A DNA stretch of 64,000 nucleotides from Denitratisoma oestradiolicum (GCF_902813185.1 NZ_LR778301.1:3886001-3950000); one strand, 5' to 3'; numbered from the stretch's first letter, positions 54,455 through 63,954 are shown. Notes: generated from the sequence alone by a model not told the origin. Numbers and translations: made by a program.

Positions 54455-54745
54455 TCAGGCCTCGATCACGCCCATGATGTCTTCTTCGCGCATGACCAGC
54501 AGCTCCTCGCCATCGACCTTGACGGTCTGGCCGGAGTACTTGCCGAACAGCACGCGTTCGCCCACCTTGACGGCCATGGCGCGGACCTTGCCGTCTTCCA
54601 GGATCTTGCCGGCGCCCACGGCGAGCACTTCGCCCTGGTCGGGTTTCTCGGCGGCGGAATCGGGAATGACGATACCGGAGGCCGTCTTGCGCTCGTCTTC
54701 GATACGCTTGACGATCACTCGGTCATGCAAGGGACGGATTTTCAT
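54455..54745 (-). CDS. groS: Co-chaperonin GroES
   Basis: The 96-residue 10-kDa lid of Gro[22 protein letters not shown] starts the protein, [12 protein letters not shown] is the mobile loop region, and the end reads [16 protein letters not shown] precedes the ATG at 54745; the longer upstream frame crosses the operator and is not coding. It is first in the groESL operon, 90 bp downstream of a CIRCE element. Confidence 0.98.
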   Translation of the reverse strand: MKIRPLHDRVIVKRIEDERKTASGIVIPDSAAEKPDQGEVLAVGAGKILEDGKVRAMAVKVGERVLFGKYSGQTVKVDGEELLVMREEDIMGVIEA

Positions 54746-54834
54746 GGATATATCTCCTTGAGGGATGACATGGAAAGCGGCTGGGCCGCACAGAAAAATG
54801 AGTCGGCGGGTGGTCAGGCGGAACCGCCAGTAAC

Positions 54835-54861
54835 TTAGCACTCACCATCGACGAGTGCTAA
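54835..54861. promoter_or_regulatory. CIRCE operator (HrcA-binding)
   Basis: TTAGCACTC (54835-54843), nine bases, then GAGTGCTAA (54853-54861): a perfect match to the CIRCE consensus. It lies upstream of groES and implies HrcA heat-shock repression. Confidence 0.97.
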
Positions 54862-55052
54862 TAATAGGGGCGGCCCTCAGGGATTTCAAGGGGTTTTTGA
54901 ATCAGGGCCTGTTTCAGTAGATCCCCCACCCCACGCCGCCGACTTTGGCGTGAGAGGGGCAAGACAGGGAGAAGCCGCCCCATGCCGACTCCATGGCAGC
55001 GGCCGATTCCGCTTATCATGCCCGCGCCGCATACCTGTCACCCCTGAGCACG

Positions 55053-55835
55053 ATGCTCGATCCCAGCCTGCTGCCTTCCCTGTTGTTCCTTTTGCTGGCA
55101 GCAGCCTTCGCGGGCTTTGTTGACGCGGTGGTGGGAGGAGGTGGCCTGATTCAGGTTCCCGCACTGCTCTCGACCTTGCCGCGGGAATTGCCGGCCACGC
55201 TGTTTGGCACCAACAAGCTGGCCAGCATCTTCGGCACCCTGAACGCCGCCTGGCGCTACGCCCGGCGGGTCCGCATGCCCTGGCGGACGACACTGCCGGC
55301 GGCCTTCGCCGCCTTCCTGTGCTCCTACGCTGGCGCGGCGGCGGTCGCCTGGCTGCCACCGGACATGCTTCGGCCCCTGATTCTCGGCCTGCTGGTGCTG
55401 GCGGTCATCCACACCTTCCGGCGCAAGGACTTCGGCGCCCTGCACCGCCCCGCCCATGCCGGTGGTCGCGAATTGGCCTACGCCACCGTGCTGGGCGGAA
55501 TCATCGGCTTCTATGATGGTTTCTTCGGGCCGGGTACCGGCAGCTTCCTGATTTTCCTGTTCGTCCGCTTTTTCGGCTTCGACTTCCTGCACGCCTCAGC
55601 GGCGGCCAAGGTGGTCAACGTGGCCACCAACCTGGCCGCCCTGGGCTATTTCGTGCCCGCCGGTCATTGGCTGCCGACCCTGGCGCTGCTGATGGCGGTT
55701 TGCAATATTGGCGGTTCCTGGATCGGCACCCACCTGGCACTGAAGCACGGCAGCGCATTCGTCCGACGACTGTTTCTCGCCGTGGCCGTGCTGATGATTC
55801 TGCGCTACGCCTGGGATACCCTGCATCTGTCCTGA
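55053..55835 (+). CDS. TSUP-family (TauE/SafE) membrane transporter
   Basis: A 260-residue membrane protein with about eight hydrophobic segments. It has FAGFVDAVVGGGGLIQVPAL at the start and GGIIGFYDGFFGPGTGSFLI in the middle, the duplicated glycine motif of the TauE/SafE (TSUP) family. Members export sulfite, sulfoacetate or other organic anions. The start is taken at the second ATG (55053), where the first helix begins; a frame from 54993 would add 20 residues. It converges on the SDR gene at 55861. Confidence 0.88.
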   Translation: MLDPSLLPSLLFLLLAAAFAGFVDAVVGGGGLIQVPALLSTLPRELPATLFGTNKLASIFGTLNAAWRYARRVRMPWRTTLPAAFAAFLCSYAGAAAVAWLPPDMLRPLILGLLVLAVIHTFRRKDFGALHRPAHAGGRELAYATVLGGIIGFYDGFFGPGTGSFLIFLFVRFFGFDFLHASAAAKVVNVATNLAALGYFVPAGHWLPTLALLMAVCNIGGSWIGTHLALKHGSAFVRRLFLAVAVLMILRYAWDTLHLS

Positions 55836-55860
55836 TCGGGCAGATGCAGGGTGGCCAGGA

Positions 55861-56670
55861 TCACTTGACCTTCACATTGTTCAGGGCACTGATGTCGAAG
55901 CCCGGCAGCGCCATCTGGGGCGTCTTGCCACCATCCACCGGCAGGATCACGCCGGTGATGTAGGAGGCTTGGTCGGACCCCAGGAAACAGACCGCCTCGG
56001 CCACTTCTTCTGCTGCGCCATGGCGCAACATCGGGATGGAGGCGGCAACAGCATCCTGGGCTGCCTCATTCTTGCGGAAGGCCGCGTTCATGCCGGCGGT
56101 GACGGTGGAACCGGGGGCCACCACGTTCAGGCGAACGTTGTAGGGTGCCGCTTCCATGGCCACGCACTGGGTGAACTGATTCACCGCCGCCTTGGAAGCA
56201 CCATAGGCGCCGGAGGCCAGACCCGCCCGCAGGCTGCTGACGGAGGAGATGTTGATGATGGAGCCAGAACGCTGCTTCATCATGATCTTCAGGGCCTCGC
56301 GGCAACTGATGAACACGCTGTCCACGGAAGCCGTGAAGTTGGAACGGAAGTCCTCGATGGTCTGGTCCACGATCATGCCGCCCTTGACCGAAGGGGCGTT
56401 ATTCACCAGCACGTCGAGCCGGCCGAATTCCTGGTGAGTGTCATGGATCAGCTTGATGAAACCATCCAGGTCGTTGACGTCCAGTTCCACGCTCTTGAAC
56501 TTGCCACCATTGGCATTGATGGCGTCCGCCAGTTCATCCAGCTTGGGCTTGCGCCGGGCGCAGCCGATCACGGTGGCGCCCTCGTCGGCGAACTGTTTGG
56601 CGCAGGCACGACCTATGCCCAGGCTGGCGCCAGTCACGATTACCACCCGACCTTCGAAACGTCTGTTCAT
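55861..56670 (-). CDS. SDR family oxidoreductase
   Basis: A 269-residue classical SDR with VTGASLGIG at residues 12-20, NNAP in place of NNAG, ISSVSS and the catalytic YGASK. The end reads LPVDGGKTPQMALPGFDISA and a short tail. AAGGAA precedes the ATG at 56670. It stands alone, convergent with the TSUP gene. The substrate is not known. Confidence 0.87.
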   Translation of the reverse strand: MNRRFEGRVVIVTGASLGIGRACAKQFADEGATVIGCARRKPKLDELADAINANGGKFKSVELDVNDLDGFIKLIHDTHQEFGRLDVLVNNAPSVKGGMIVDQTIEDFRSNFTASVDSVFISCREALKIMMKQRSGSIINISSVSSLRAGLASGAYGASKAAVNQFTQCVAMEAAPYNVRLNVVAPGSTVTAGMNAAFRKNEAAQDAVAASIPMLRHGAAEEVAEAVCFLGSDQASYITGVILPVDGGKTPQMALPGFDISALNNVKVK

Positions 56671-56772
56671 GGCTGATTCCTTTCTCTCTTTTTGGTACAT
56701 CAGTCCTACAAAAGAATTCATTGTAGCCGGATTCTCCAAGAACGTGGAGAGGGGGGGTAACGTGCAAAAGCA

Positions 56773-57261
56773 TCAGTGTCGCAGCGAGGTGCCGACGCTG
56801 GCAGGCGTCAGGCCGGATTGGGGCAGAGACAGGGGAATATCCCATCCCGCCTTGGGCACGGTCTCGTGCAACAGGCGGATCAGGGCATGGAGCCCGTCGT
56901 CGTCCAGGGTCATGGTCTCCCCGGCCCCGCTGCCGTCAAACAGGCCCAGCACATGGCGCCCGTCGGCCTGATGGCCATGCTGGATCGTGACCACCAGGCG
57001 CACCGGCGCGATGAGGGAAATCGGCGGGGCCTGCTGCACCTCCTGGCCGCTCCGGGCTTTTTCGTGATCCATGGCCAGCAGCCAACGCCGAGCCTCGGTC
57101 CCGGCGCCGGGAATCACGCCGTGCTCCAGCATGGACCAGAGGACAGGCCAGAGCAGGATCGTGACACGGCGTGTCAGCCAGAAGCCATAGCACTGTCCAT
57201 CCAGATCCAGACGCAGCAGCAGGCGATCCTCGATGGGGTCGTGACTGAGTTGCAATTGCAT
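56773..57261 (-). CDS. Conserved hypothetical protein
   Basis: A 162-residue soluble protein I do not recognise. It starts MQLQLSHDPIEDRLLLRLDL, with YGFWLTRRVTILLWPVLWSM and a later GETMTLDDDGLHALIRLLHE. There is no signal peptide or membrane helix. It follows dsbD by about 30 bp on the same strand and may be co-transcribed with it. Its stop codon falls within a short fragment resembling the left end of the dispersed 156-bp element. Confidence 0.6.
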   Translation of the reverse strand: MQLQLSHDPIEDRLLLRLDLDGQCYGFWLTRRVTILLWPVLWSMLEHGVIPGAGTEARRWLLAMDHEKARSGQEVQQAPPISLIAPVRLVVTIQHGHQADGRHVLGLFDGSGAGETMTLDDDGLHALIRLLHETVPKAGWDIPLSLPQSGLTPASVGTSLRH

Positions 57262-57292
57262 GGGTTAAATCGGAAAAGAAGCAGCAGGCACG

Positions 57293-59050
57293 CTATTCCT
57301 TGAGCACCGCCTCCAGAGTGGCCAGGAATTCCACCGGTCCCTGGTAGCCGGTGACCCGGAGATCCTTCCGTTCCTGTCCCGGACGAGGAAAGAAGGCGAT
57401 GCCCGGCGGGCCGAAGAAATCGAAACGTGCCAAGAGGGCCTTGTCTTCGTCACTGTTGGCGGTGACATCGGCCTGAAGCAGGAGCATCCGGTCCATGCGG
57501 GCGCGCACGGCCGGATCGCTGAAAGTGTTGCGCTCCATCTCCTTGCAGCTCACACACCAGTCGGCATAAAAGTCCAGCATCACCGGACGATCGGCGTTTT
57601 TCAGCAGGCCGTCCAGTTCGACACGGCTGCGCACAGGAATGAAGCGGGGCGAGTGGTCGCTCGTGCCCTGGCTGATGCCGACTCCACGCAGAAAACTCAG
57701 GGGTTGCAGGGGGTCCCGGGCGCCGCCCAGGACGCCGATCACCAGGGCGCTGCCGGCCAGCAGCAGCAGGACCCCCAGGCCCTTCCAGAAGCGGGGCCAG
57801 CCCCGGGCCTGGGGCGGCAGGGGGTCCAGGGCATGGAGGTAAATGGCAGGCACGATCAGAAGAGCGGCCCAGCCCAGCATCACCAACCAGGCCGGCAGCA
57901 CCGGCGAGACCAGCCACAGGGCGGTGGCCAGCAGCACCACGCCGAAGAATTTTTTCACCGCCTCCATCCAGGGTCCGGTCCTGGGCAGCAGGGAGCGGGA
58001 GAACAGGCCCACCGCCAGCAGGGGAACACCCATGCCCAGGGCCATGGTGAACAGGGCTCCGCCACCCAGGGCGGCATTGCCGGTCTGGGCGATGTAAAGC
58101 AGGGCGCCGGCCAGGGGAGCCGCCACGCAGGGGCCGACGATCAGGGCCGAGAGCACGCCCATGATGAACAAGGCCGGCAGGGAACCGCCACGCCGGTTGG
58201 CCGTGTCGGACAGGCGGCTTTGCAGGGCGCTGGGCAGTTGCAGTTCGTAGAAGCCGAACATTGAAAGGGAGAGCGCCACGAAAACCAGGGCGAAGCTGCC
58301 CAGCACCCAGGCATTCTGCAAAGCGCTGGAAAGCAGGGTGCCGGTGTAACCGGCCGCCACGCCGGCCAGGGCGTAGGTCAGGGCCATGCCCAGCACATAG
58401 ACCAGGGAAAGGGCAAAGGCCCTGCCGTGGGTCACCGCGTGGCCGTGATTGACGATGATGCCGGAGAGGATGGGCACCATGGGCAGCACGCAGGGGGTGA
58501 AGGCCAGCAGCAGGCCGAAGCCGAAGAAGCTGGAAAGCACCAGCCAGTAGCTGCCGTGGCTCAACAGCCGGGCGATGCGGGAGCTCTCGCTGACCGGCGC
58601 GGGAGCAGGGCTCAGGCCTGGCGCCTGGCCGGCGCTGGCGAGGTCAAGCAGGGCCTCGTGGTTCTGGGGCGGATAGCAGATGCCCATGTCGGCGCAGCCC
58701 TGGGACACGGCCTTGAGGGTGACGGGGCCGCTGACGTTTTCCACGGGCAGGCGCACCACCACCTGGCGGTGATAGACCTCCACCTTGCCAAAGCCCGGAT
58801 CGTCCTTCATTTCCCCCGGGGGGAATTCGGCCGCGCCCAGTCGGGCACTTTCAGGCTCCAGTCGGAACTTGAAGCGATCCCGGTAAAGGTAGTAGCCGTC
58901 GGCGATCAGCCAGCGCGCCTCGATGATCCTGGCATCCACGGCCACCGCCGAGAACTGGAAGGCCTGTTCCGGGGCCAGGGGCTCGGCGGCCCGCAGTAAC
59001 GGAGAAATCAGGAAAGAGAAAAGGAAGGGCAGCAGGAAGCGGATCAGCAT
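57293..59050 (-). CDS. dsbD: Thiol:disulfide interchange protein DsbD
   Basis: A 585-residue membrane protein that carries electrons from cytoplasmic thioredoxin to the periplasm. The N-terminal signal is followed by the alpha domain with the cysteine pair in SQGCADMGICYPP. The membrane beta domain of eight helices includes FTPCVLPMVPILSGI, and the C-terminal thioredoxin-like gamma domain has YADWCVSCKEMERN. All six redox cysteines appear present. It overlaps the end of cutA by 7 nt, the usual cutA-dsbD arrangement. Confidence 0.96.
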   Translation of the reverse strand: MLIRFLLPFLFSFLISPLLRAAEPLAPEQAFQFSAVAVDARIIEARWLIADGYYLYRDRFKFRLEPESARLGAAEFPPGEMKDDPGFGKVEVYHRQVVVRLPVENVSGPVTLKAVSQGCADMGICYPPQNHEALLDLASAGQAPGLSPAPAPVSESSRIARLLSHGSYWLVLSSFFGFGLLLAFTPCVLPMVPILSGIIVNHGHAVTHGRAFALSLVYVLGMALTYALAGVAAGYTGTLLSSALQNAWVLGSFALVFVALSLSMFGFYELQLPSALQSRLSDTANRRGGSLPALFIMGVLSALIVGPCVAAPLAGALLYIAQTGNAALGGGALFTMALGMGVPLLAVGLFSRSLLPRTGPWMEAVKKFFGVVLLATALWLVSPVLPAWLVMLGWAALLIVPAIYLHALDPLPPQARGWPRFWKGLGVLLLLAGSALVIGVLGGARDPLQPLSFLRGVGISQGTSDHSPRFIPVRSRVELDGLLKNADRPVMLDFYADWCVSCKEMERNTFSDPAVRARMDRMLLLQADVTANSDEDKALLARFDFFGPPGIAFFPRPGQERKDLRVTGYQGPVEFLATLEAVLKE

Positions 59051-59373
59051 GGGGTTCCAGTATCGGTTTCGTCGGCGACCCAGGCCAGGTAGCCCGGTAG
59101 TCCCTGTGTCACAGGGACCGCGATGATCTCGGGAAGTTCATAGGGATGCGCGCCCCGGATCGCCTCCTCCAGGTCCGGATAGCGGGCTCGGGTGGTCTTG
59201 ATCAGCAGGGGCACCTCCTCCGCCCTCTCCAGGGTACCTTGCCAGCGATAGACCGAAACGCAGGGCGCCAGGATGTTCACGCAGGCTGCCAGGCGCCGCT
59301 CCACCAGTAGGGCCGCCAAGGCCTGGGCGGTATCCTTGTCGGGAAGATTGGTGATGACCAGCAGGGTACTCAT
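59044..59373 (-). CDS. cutA: Divalent-cation tolerance protein CutA
   Basis: A 109-residue cytoplasmic protein of the trimeric CutA1 family. It starts LLVITNLPDKDTAQALAALL, with RLAACVNILAPCVSVYRWQG and the C-terminal HPYELPEIIAVPVTQGLPGY. It is linked to metal tolerance; the mechanism is unsettled. Translationally coupled to dsbD. Confidence 0.95.
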   Translation of the reverse strand: MSTLLVITNLPDKDTAQALAALLVERRLAACVNILAPCVSVYRWQGTLERAEEVPLLIKTTRARYPDLEEAIRGAHPYELPEIIAVPVTQGLPGYLAWVADETDTGTPC

Positions 59374-59489
59374 GGGGGAATTCTAACTGGACCTGGAAAT
59401 AGGCGCCTGTTGGGGCCTTATCGTCCCCTTGGCCGGGATGGACTGTTCCTACAATGACCGGGGTATTTCCTTGGACAAGGGGGATGGGC

Positions 59490-60323
59490 ATGGAGGGGCA
59501 GCCGGGGAGCGGGCCAGTGAAGCGGGGCGGCAACGGGGACAAACCCGAAACCGTGGACGCGGCTCGGGATCAGGAACAGCGGGAGGCCGGCGGCCTGGCC
59601 GATGCCAGGCAACTGCTGACCCGAGAGCAGGAGGCCCTGGAACTGGCGAATCGACGCCTCGCCGCCGAGTCCCGTGCGCGCCAGTACGCTGCGGAAAGGG
59701 CGCGAACCGAGGCGGCGACAGAATTGCTGGCCCAGCAACGCCTTGACGCCAGCCGCCGGGCCCGGGATGAGGCCCGGGCCAAGAAGCTGGCCGACGAGGA
59801 AGCCCTTTCCCTGGTACTGATCCGGGTTCGCACCGAACAGACCCTGGCCAACCAGGCCGAAGCCCAGGCCGAGGCCGAGCGGGCGGCGGAAATGATCGCC
59901 ATCCAGAAGCGCAGCGCGGAACTGGAAGCCACCAAGCTTGCCCAGCGCCGGAAGGAAGCGGACATCGCGGCGGCCCAGGCGGCCCAGGCCCGAGCCGAGG
60001 CCGATCGCCAACTGGAGGCCGCAGCCCGTGAACGGGGAGAGGCCGAGGCCCGTGCGGCGGAGGCCGCCCAGGAACGACACCGCAGCGCGAGCGTGGCCCG
60101 GCTCACCGCCAGCGCCCGCCGCCGCGCCCGCTGGCAAGCCTTCTGGGCCGGCAGCCGCTTCCAGCCCCTGGCCGTGGTGGCGATATTGGCCTTGCTGGCT
60201 GGTTTAGCTGGCGGTGCTTATTTGGCCACCGGGGGACTAGGGTTTCCCCCGTCCTTGCGCCAGACGGGAGATGGCCCGCCCCTGCGGCTTGAACACCGGC
60301 TGGATGCCCTGCCTTCGCGTTAA
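59490..60323 (+). CDS. Coiled-coil protein with C-terminal membrane anchor
   Basis: A 277-residue protein of unknown function. After a short Gly/Pro-rich start, about 180 residues are almost entirely Ala/Glu/Arg/Gln heptads (for example REQEALELANRRLAAESRAR), which predicts a long coiled coil. A helix AVVAILALLAGLAGGAYLA follows near residue 230, with a short tail. Two nearby ATGs (59484 and 59490) are possible, the second being better spaced from AAGGGGG; a frame to 59454 also exists. Low-complexity composition prevents a family call; a scaffold at the membrane is possible. Its stop overlaps the convergent permease gene. Confidence 0.6.
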   Translation: MEGQPGSGPVKRGGNGDKPETVDAARDQEQREAGGLADARQLLTREQEALELANRRLAAESRARQYAAERARTEAATELLAQQRLDASRRARDEARAKKLADEEALSLVLIRVRTEQTLANQAEAQAEAERAAEMIAIQKRSAELEATKLAQRRKEADIAAAQAAQARAEADRQLEAAARERGEAEARAAEAAQERHRSASVARLTASARRRARWQAFWAGSRFQPLAVVAILALLAGLAGGAYLATGGLGFPPSLRQTGDGPPLRLEHRLDALPSR

Positions 60324-61099
60324 AACAACAGCCGCCGCCGCGCCAGTTTCAGGGCCAGGGCAAAGGCCGCCAGGGCCGTGACGGCCAGCACCACCAGATG
60401 CAGGGCAATCTGTTCCGGCACCTGACCCAAGGAAAGAGGCCGCACCAACGCCACGGCATGGGTCAGGGGCAGGGCCTGGGCGATGGCCTGGACCGGAGCC
60501 GGTAGTTGCTGCAAGGGAAAGAACACCCCCGAGAGCAGGGTCATGGGGGTAATCAGCAGGGTGAAGTAATACATGAAGAAGTCGAAGGACGGTGCCAGGG
60601 CCGTGACGATCAGGCCCATGGCGGCGAAGCACAGGCCCACCAGGAACAGCAGGGGCACCACCCAGAGGATCAGGGGTGAATGCAAAAAACCCAGGATGCC
60701 CATCACCGCGATGATCGCCAGGCCCGAGAGCACGGCCTTGCTGGCGGCCCAGATCCATTCCCCCAGCAGCACATCCTCCAGGGCCAGGGGCGCGTTGAGG
60801 ATGGCGTCCCAGGTGCGCTGCACCTGCATCCTCGAGAAGGCTGAATAGAGGGCCTCGAAGGTGGCGCCGTTCATGGTGCTGGCGCAGATGGAACCGGAGG
60901 CGATGAAGACGATATAGGGCATGCCCTCCACCTGGGATACCAGACTGCCCAGGCCGTAACCCAGGCCGAACATGTAGATCAGCGGGTCGGCCAGGTTGCC
61001 CAGCACCGAGGTGAAGGCCATCTTGCGCCAGACCAGGAAGTTGCGCCGCCAGACGGCGATCCAGCGCAGGGGCGAAAGGGGCATGGCGGCGCTGCTCAT
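60320..61099 (-). CDS. ABC-2-type permease, NodJ family
   Basis: A 259-residue membrane protein with six helices. NFLVWRKMAFTSVLGNLADP near the start and the late VFFPLQQLPAPVQAIAQALP match NodJ-type ABC-2 permeases, which export lipo-oligosaccharides or drugs. The ATPase partner (NodI-like) is not adjacent within the window; it may be elsewhere. The start is taken at 61099 (MSSAAMPLSPL); a later ATG at 61084 is possible. It follows the MaoC gene by 16 bp. Confidence 0.87.
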   Translation of the reverse strand: MSSAAMPLSPLRWIAVWRRNFLVWRKMAFTSVLGNLADPLIYMFGLGYGLGSLVSQVEGMPYIVFIASGSICASTMNGATFEALYSAFSRMQVQRTWDAILNAPLALEDVLLGEWIWAASKAVLSGLAIIAVMGILGFLHSPLILWVVPLLFLVGLCFAAMGLIVTALAPSFDFFMYYFTLLITPMTLLSGVFFPLQQLPAPVQAIAQALPLTHAVALVRPLSLGQVPEQIALHLVVLAVTALAAFALALKLARRRLLF

Positions 61100-61115
61100 G
61101 AGTGTCGGACCGGGA

Positions 61116-61547
61116 TCAATCCTTGCGCGAGGGGAACATGACCGTGGCCTCACCCTCGATCACCACCCGGTCGCCCACCCGGCAGGTGGTGTCCAGGATC
61201 ACACGCTTCTTTTCCACCAGCACTTCCTTGATGGTCACCGTGGCGGTAACCGTGTCCTCGGGCCGCACCGGGGAGCGGAAGCGGGCGTTCTGGGCCATGT
61301 AGATGGTGCCCGGGCCAGGCAGCTTGTTGGCCAGCACGGCGGAGATCAGGCTGGCGGAGAGCATGCCGTGGGCGACACGACCCTTGAAGATGGTGGCTGC
61401 AGCGTACTCCTCATCGATATGGATGGGATTGACGTCGGTGGAAACACCCGAGAACAGGATGATGTCGGTTTCGGTGATGGTCTTGGAAATGCTGGCTGTC
61501 ATGCCGACCGCGAGATCTTCGACAAAGCGTTCCTGGATGGGATGCAT
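61116..61547 (-). CDS. MaoC-family (R)-specific enoyl-CoA hydratase
   Basis: A 143-residue hot-dog-fold protein with DIILFSGVSTDVNPIHIDEE, the hydratase-2 motif with catalytic Asp and His, and FKGRVAHGMLSASLISAVLA. It hydrates trans-2-enoyl-CoA to the (R)-3-hydroxy form, as PhaJ does for polyhydroxyalkanoate synthesis. GGAGA lies about 9 nt before the ATG at 61547; the frame continues upstream into the dispersed repeat, which is not coding. It is co-directional with the permease gene. Confidence 0.88.
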   Translation of the reverse strand: MHPIQERFVEDLAVGMTASISKTITETDIILFSGVSTDVNPIHIDEEYAAATIFKGRVAHGMLSASLISAVLANKLPGPGTIYMAQNARFRSPVRPEDTVTATVTIKEVLVEKKRVILDTTCRVGDRVVIEGEATVMFPSRKD

Positions 61548-61584
61548 GGGGGGGTGTCTCCGCTGTGATGGGGTACGGGGCATG

Positions 61585-61813
61585 TTAACGTGAAAAAGCA
61601 TCAACGGCGCCGAGTGTGACCCGTCGAGCGTAGCGAGCCAATCAGTAGCCCCGCCCCGGGAAGGGGGCGTAGGCGGGGTTGCGCGAAGCACTGCTTCGCG
61701 CCGCCGAAGCCGGCCGGCTGTGCAAAGCCGGCCGTGGAACGGGGGTGGGGGGCGTTCAATTTACTTTGGCGCATTGGCATCTCCGGGGGTGGCGCTGGCG
61801 ACCATGCGCGTTA
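61585..61813. repeat. Dispersed element, copy 3, with an internal insertion
   Basis: Begins ttaacgtgaaaaagcatcaa and ends gaccatgcgcgtta as in the other copies, but about 70 bp longer. The extra stretch includes gcgcgaagcactgcttcgcg and gccggccggctgtgcaaagc, both able to form hairpins. Its last three bases are the TAA of the methyltransferase gene (61811-61813). Confidence 0.8.
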
Positions 61814-62968
61814 CAGGGCGTGCAGCCGATCGCCCCGAATGAACCCCACCAATGACATGGGTATGCCCCTGCCCAGGGCGATCACCTTGAACAACTCCCC
61901 CATTTCGTTGGGCGACAGCAGCACATTCACGGCCCCACCGGCACGCAGGGCGGCCGCCCCCGGGGCGCCGTCGCGGCGGGCATCGAGCAGGCCGGCGATG
62001 CCGCAGTTCATCAAAAAGCTGGCCTGGCTGGTGTAGCCCAGAACATCCAGGCCGGCGCCGTGGCCGGCCTCGGCGATGGCGGTGAAATCCACATGGCTGG
62101 TGATGTCCGACAGGCCCGGCCACCAGTAGGGATCGTCGTGGCTGCGGTGACGGTAGTGGCAGCGCACCGTGCCCCCATCCCGCTGGGGATGGTAGAGCTC
62201 GTGGCCGGGCAGGCCGTAGTCGATCAGCAGCAGGGCACCCCGCACCAGGCGATGGCCCCATTCGGCAGTCCAGGCCCGGGCCGCCAGGCTCAATTCGTTC
62301 CGGTAGGGGGCTGTCACCGGCAGGTCCGCAGCGGCTTCACGGAGAACGGCGTCGGCCGGGCGCGATGCATCGATGAATCGCCCCTCGGCATCCATGGCGA
62401 CGCCCCGTTCCAGGAGCCCACCCTCGCTCCATTCCAGGGCATGGACCGGCATGGCGTCCAGCACCTCGTTGCCCACCACGCAACCGGAAAATCCCTCCGG
62501 CAGGGCATCGAGCCATGTCACCCGCTCCAGCAGATGGGGCGCCTCGGCGGCCAGGGTCTCCTGCTGGCGCGCCCGCAGCTCCCCCGACAGCTCCAGGATC
62601 AGATAGCGCTCCGGGGGCTGCCCCATGCGCTCCAGGGCCAGCAGCAGATCCGCCGCCAGCCGGCCGCTGCCGGCGCCCGCCTCCAGCACCACCGGCGCCG
62701 AAGCCGCCAGCACCTGGGCCACCTGGACCGCCAGGGCCTGGCCGAAGAGGGGCGTCAGCTCCGGGGCAGTGACGAAATCGCCAGCCTCGCCGAACTTGCG
62801 GGAACCCCCGGCGTAATAACCCAGGCCCGGCGCATAGAGAGCCAGTTCCATGTAGCGAGCGAAGGATATCCAGCCGCCGGCGGCCTGGATTTCGCGGGCG
62901 ATCAATTCGACCAGGGCGCGACTGGCGTCCTGGGCATCGGCGGAGGGTTCGGGGAGTTGGGTGCGCAT
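61811..62968 (-). CDS. SAM-dependent methyltransferase, MidA/NDUFAF7 family (DUF185)
   Basis: A 385-residue protein with YAPGLGYYAGGSRKFGEAGD and FVTAPELTPLFGQALAVQVA at the N-terminus, then VLEAGAGSGRLAADLL, the SAM-binding glycine motif. CVVGNEVLDAMPVH and LLIDYGLPGHELYHPQRDGG follow. It is the bacterial relative of the mitochondrial complex I arginine methyltransferase NDUFAF7. It is divergent from tcdA with 59 bp between starts, and its stop codon is supplied by the dispersed repeat. Confidence 0.92.
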   Translation of the reverse strand: MRTQLPEPSADAQDASRALVELIAREIQAAGGWISFARYMELALYAPGLGYYAGGSRKFGEAGDFVTAPELTPLFGQALAVQVAQVLAASAPVVLEAGAGSGRLAADLLLALERMGQPPERYLILELSGELRARQQETLAAEAPHLLERVTWLDALPEGFSGCVVGNEVLDAMPVHALEWSEGGLLERGVAMDAEGRFIDASRPADAVLREAAADLPVTAPYRNELSLAARAWTAEWGHRLVRGALLLIDYGLPGHELYHPQRDGGTVRCHYRHRSHDDPYWWPGLSDITSHVDFTAIAEAGHGAGLDVLGYTSQASFLMNCGIAGLLDARRDGAPGAAALRAGGAVNVLLSPNEMGELFKVIALGRGIPMSLVGFIRGDRLHAL

Positions 62969-63027
62969 AGGGGCGGCATTGTAAGATGCGCGGCCTCCCC
63001 GCTCAAAAGCGCCACGGCAGAATCCCC

Positions 63028-63816
63028 ATGAACCCAGCCTTCGATCTGAAGCGCCGTTTCGGCGGCGTAGACCGGCTCTACGGCCCCGGCACCTTGCGAC
63101 GCCTGGCCGGTAGCCATGTCTGCGTGGTCGGCATCGGTGGCGTCGGCTCCTGGGCGGCGGAAGCGCTGGCCCGCTCCGGCGTGGGCCGGCTGACCCTGGT
63201 CGACCTGGACCACGTCGCCGAGTCCAACGTGAATCGCCAGATCCACGCCCTGGAAGACAGCCTGGGTCAGGCCAAGGTGCAGGCCATGGCGCAGCGCATC
63301 GCCGGCATCAACCCCGCCTGCCTGGTGCTCACCCTGGAGGAATTCATCAGCCCGGAGAACGTGGCGGAACTGTTGCCGGCCTGCGACGGCGTGGTGGATG
63401 CCATCGACCAGGTGCGCGCCAAGGCGGCCCTGATCGCCCACTGCCGCCGTCTGGGCCTGCCGGTGGTCACCACCGGCGGCGCGGGCGGGCGCAGCGATCC
63501 GACCCGGCTCAAGGTGGATGACCTGTCCCGCACCACCCAGGATGCCCTGGCCTCCAAGGTGCGTGCCCGGCTGCGCAAGGAATACGGATTCCCCCGGGAC
63601 CCGAAGAAGAAGTTCGGCGTCGATTGCATCTATTCCGACGAGCCGATCCAGCGCCCCCAGGCCGCCGCCTGCGATGTGGACGAGGGGCAGGCCCACGGCG
63701 CCACCGACCTGGCCCTGCACGGCCTCAACTGCGCCGGCTACGGCTCCTCGGTCTGCGTCACCGCCCCCTTCGGCTTCGCCGCCGCAGCCCGCATCCTGGG
63801 GCGGCTGCTGGCCTGA
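63028..63816 (+). CDS. tcdA: tRNA threonylcarbamoyladenosine dehydratase
   Basis: A 262-residue ThiF/MoeB/HesA-fold enzyme that cyclises t6A at position 37 of tRNAs reading ANN codons, using ATP. RFGGVDRLYGPG is at the start, then VVGIGGVGSWAAEALARSGV for nucleotide binding and LVDLDHVAESNVNRQ. FGVDCIYSDEP is the later TcdA block. The ATG at 63028 matches the family's N-terminus; the ribosome-binding site is weak. Confidence 0.93.
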   Translation: MNPAFDLKRRFGGVDRLYGPGTLRRLAGSHVCVVGIGGVGSWAAEALARSGVGRLTLVDLDHVAESNVNRQIHALEDSLGQAKVQAMAQRIAGINPACLVLTLEEFISPENVAELLPACDGVVDAIDQVRAKAALIAHCRRLGLPVVTTGGAGGRSDPTRLKVDDLSRTTQDALASKVRARLRKEYGFPRDPKKKFGVDCIYSDEPIQRPQAAACDVDEGQAHGATDLALHGLNCAGYGSSVCVTAPFGFAAAARILGRLLA

Positions 63817-63954
63817 GCCAGGCGACTGCCCTGCCGCCCTTGTTCACACTGCGCTGGACTCTTTCCTGATAGCTCGCCTGATGAGCCTCACCGCGAGTAC
63901 ACTGGCGATGCCATATGGGAATCGCACCGTCACGTGCGAAAGGGAGCCACAAGA

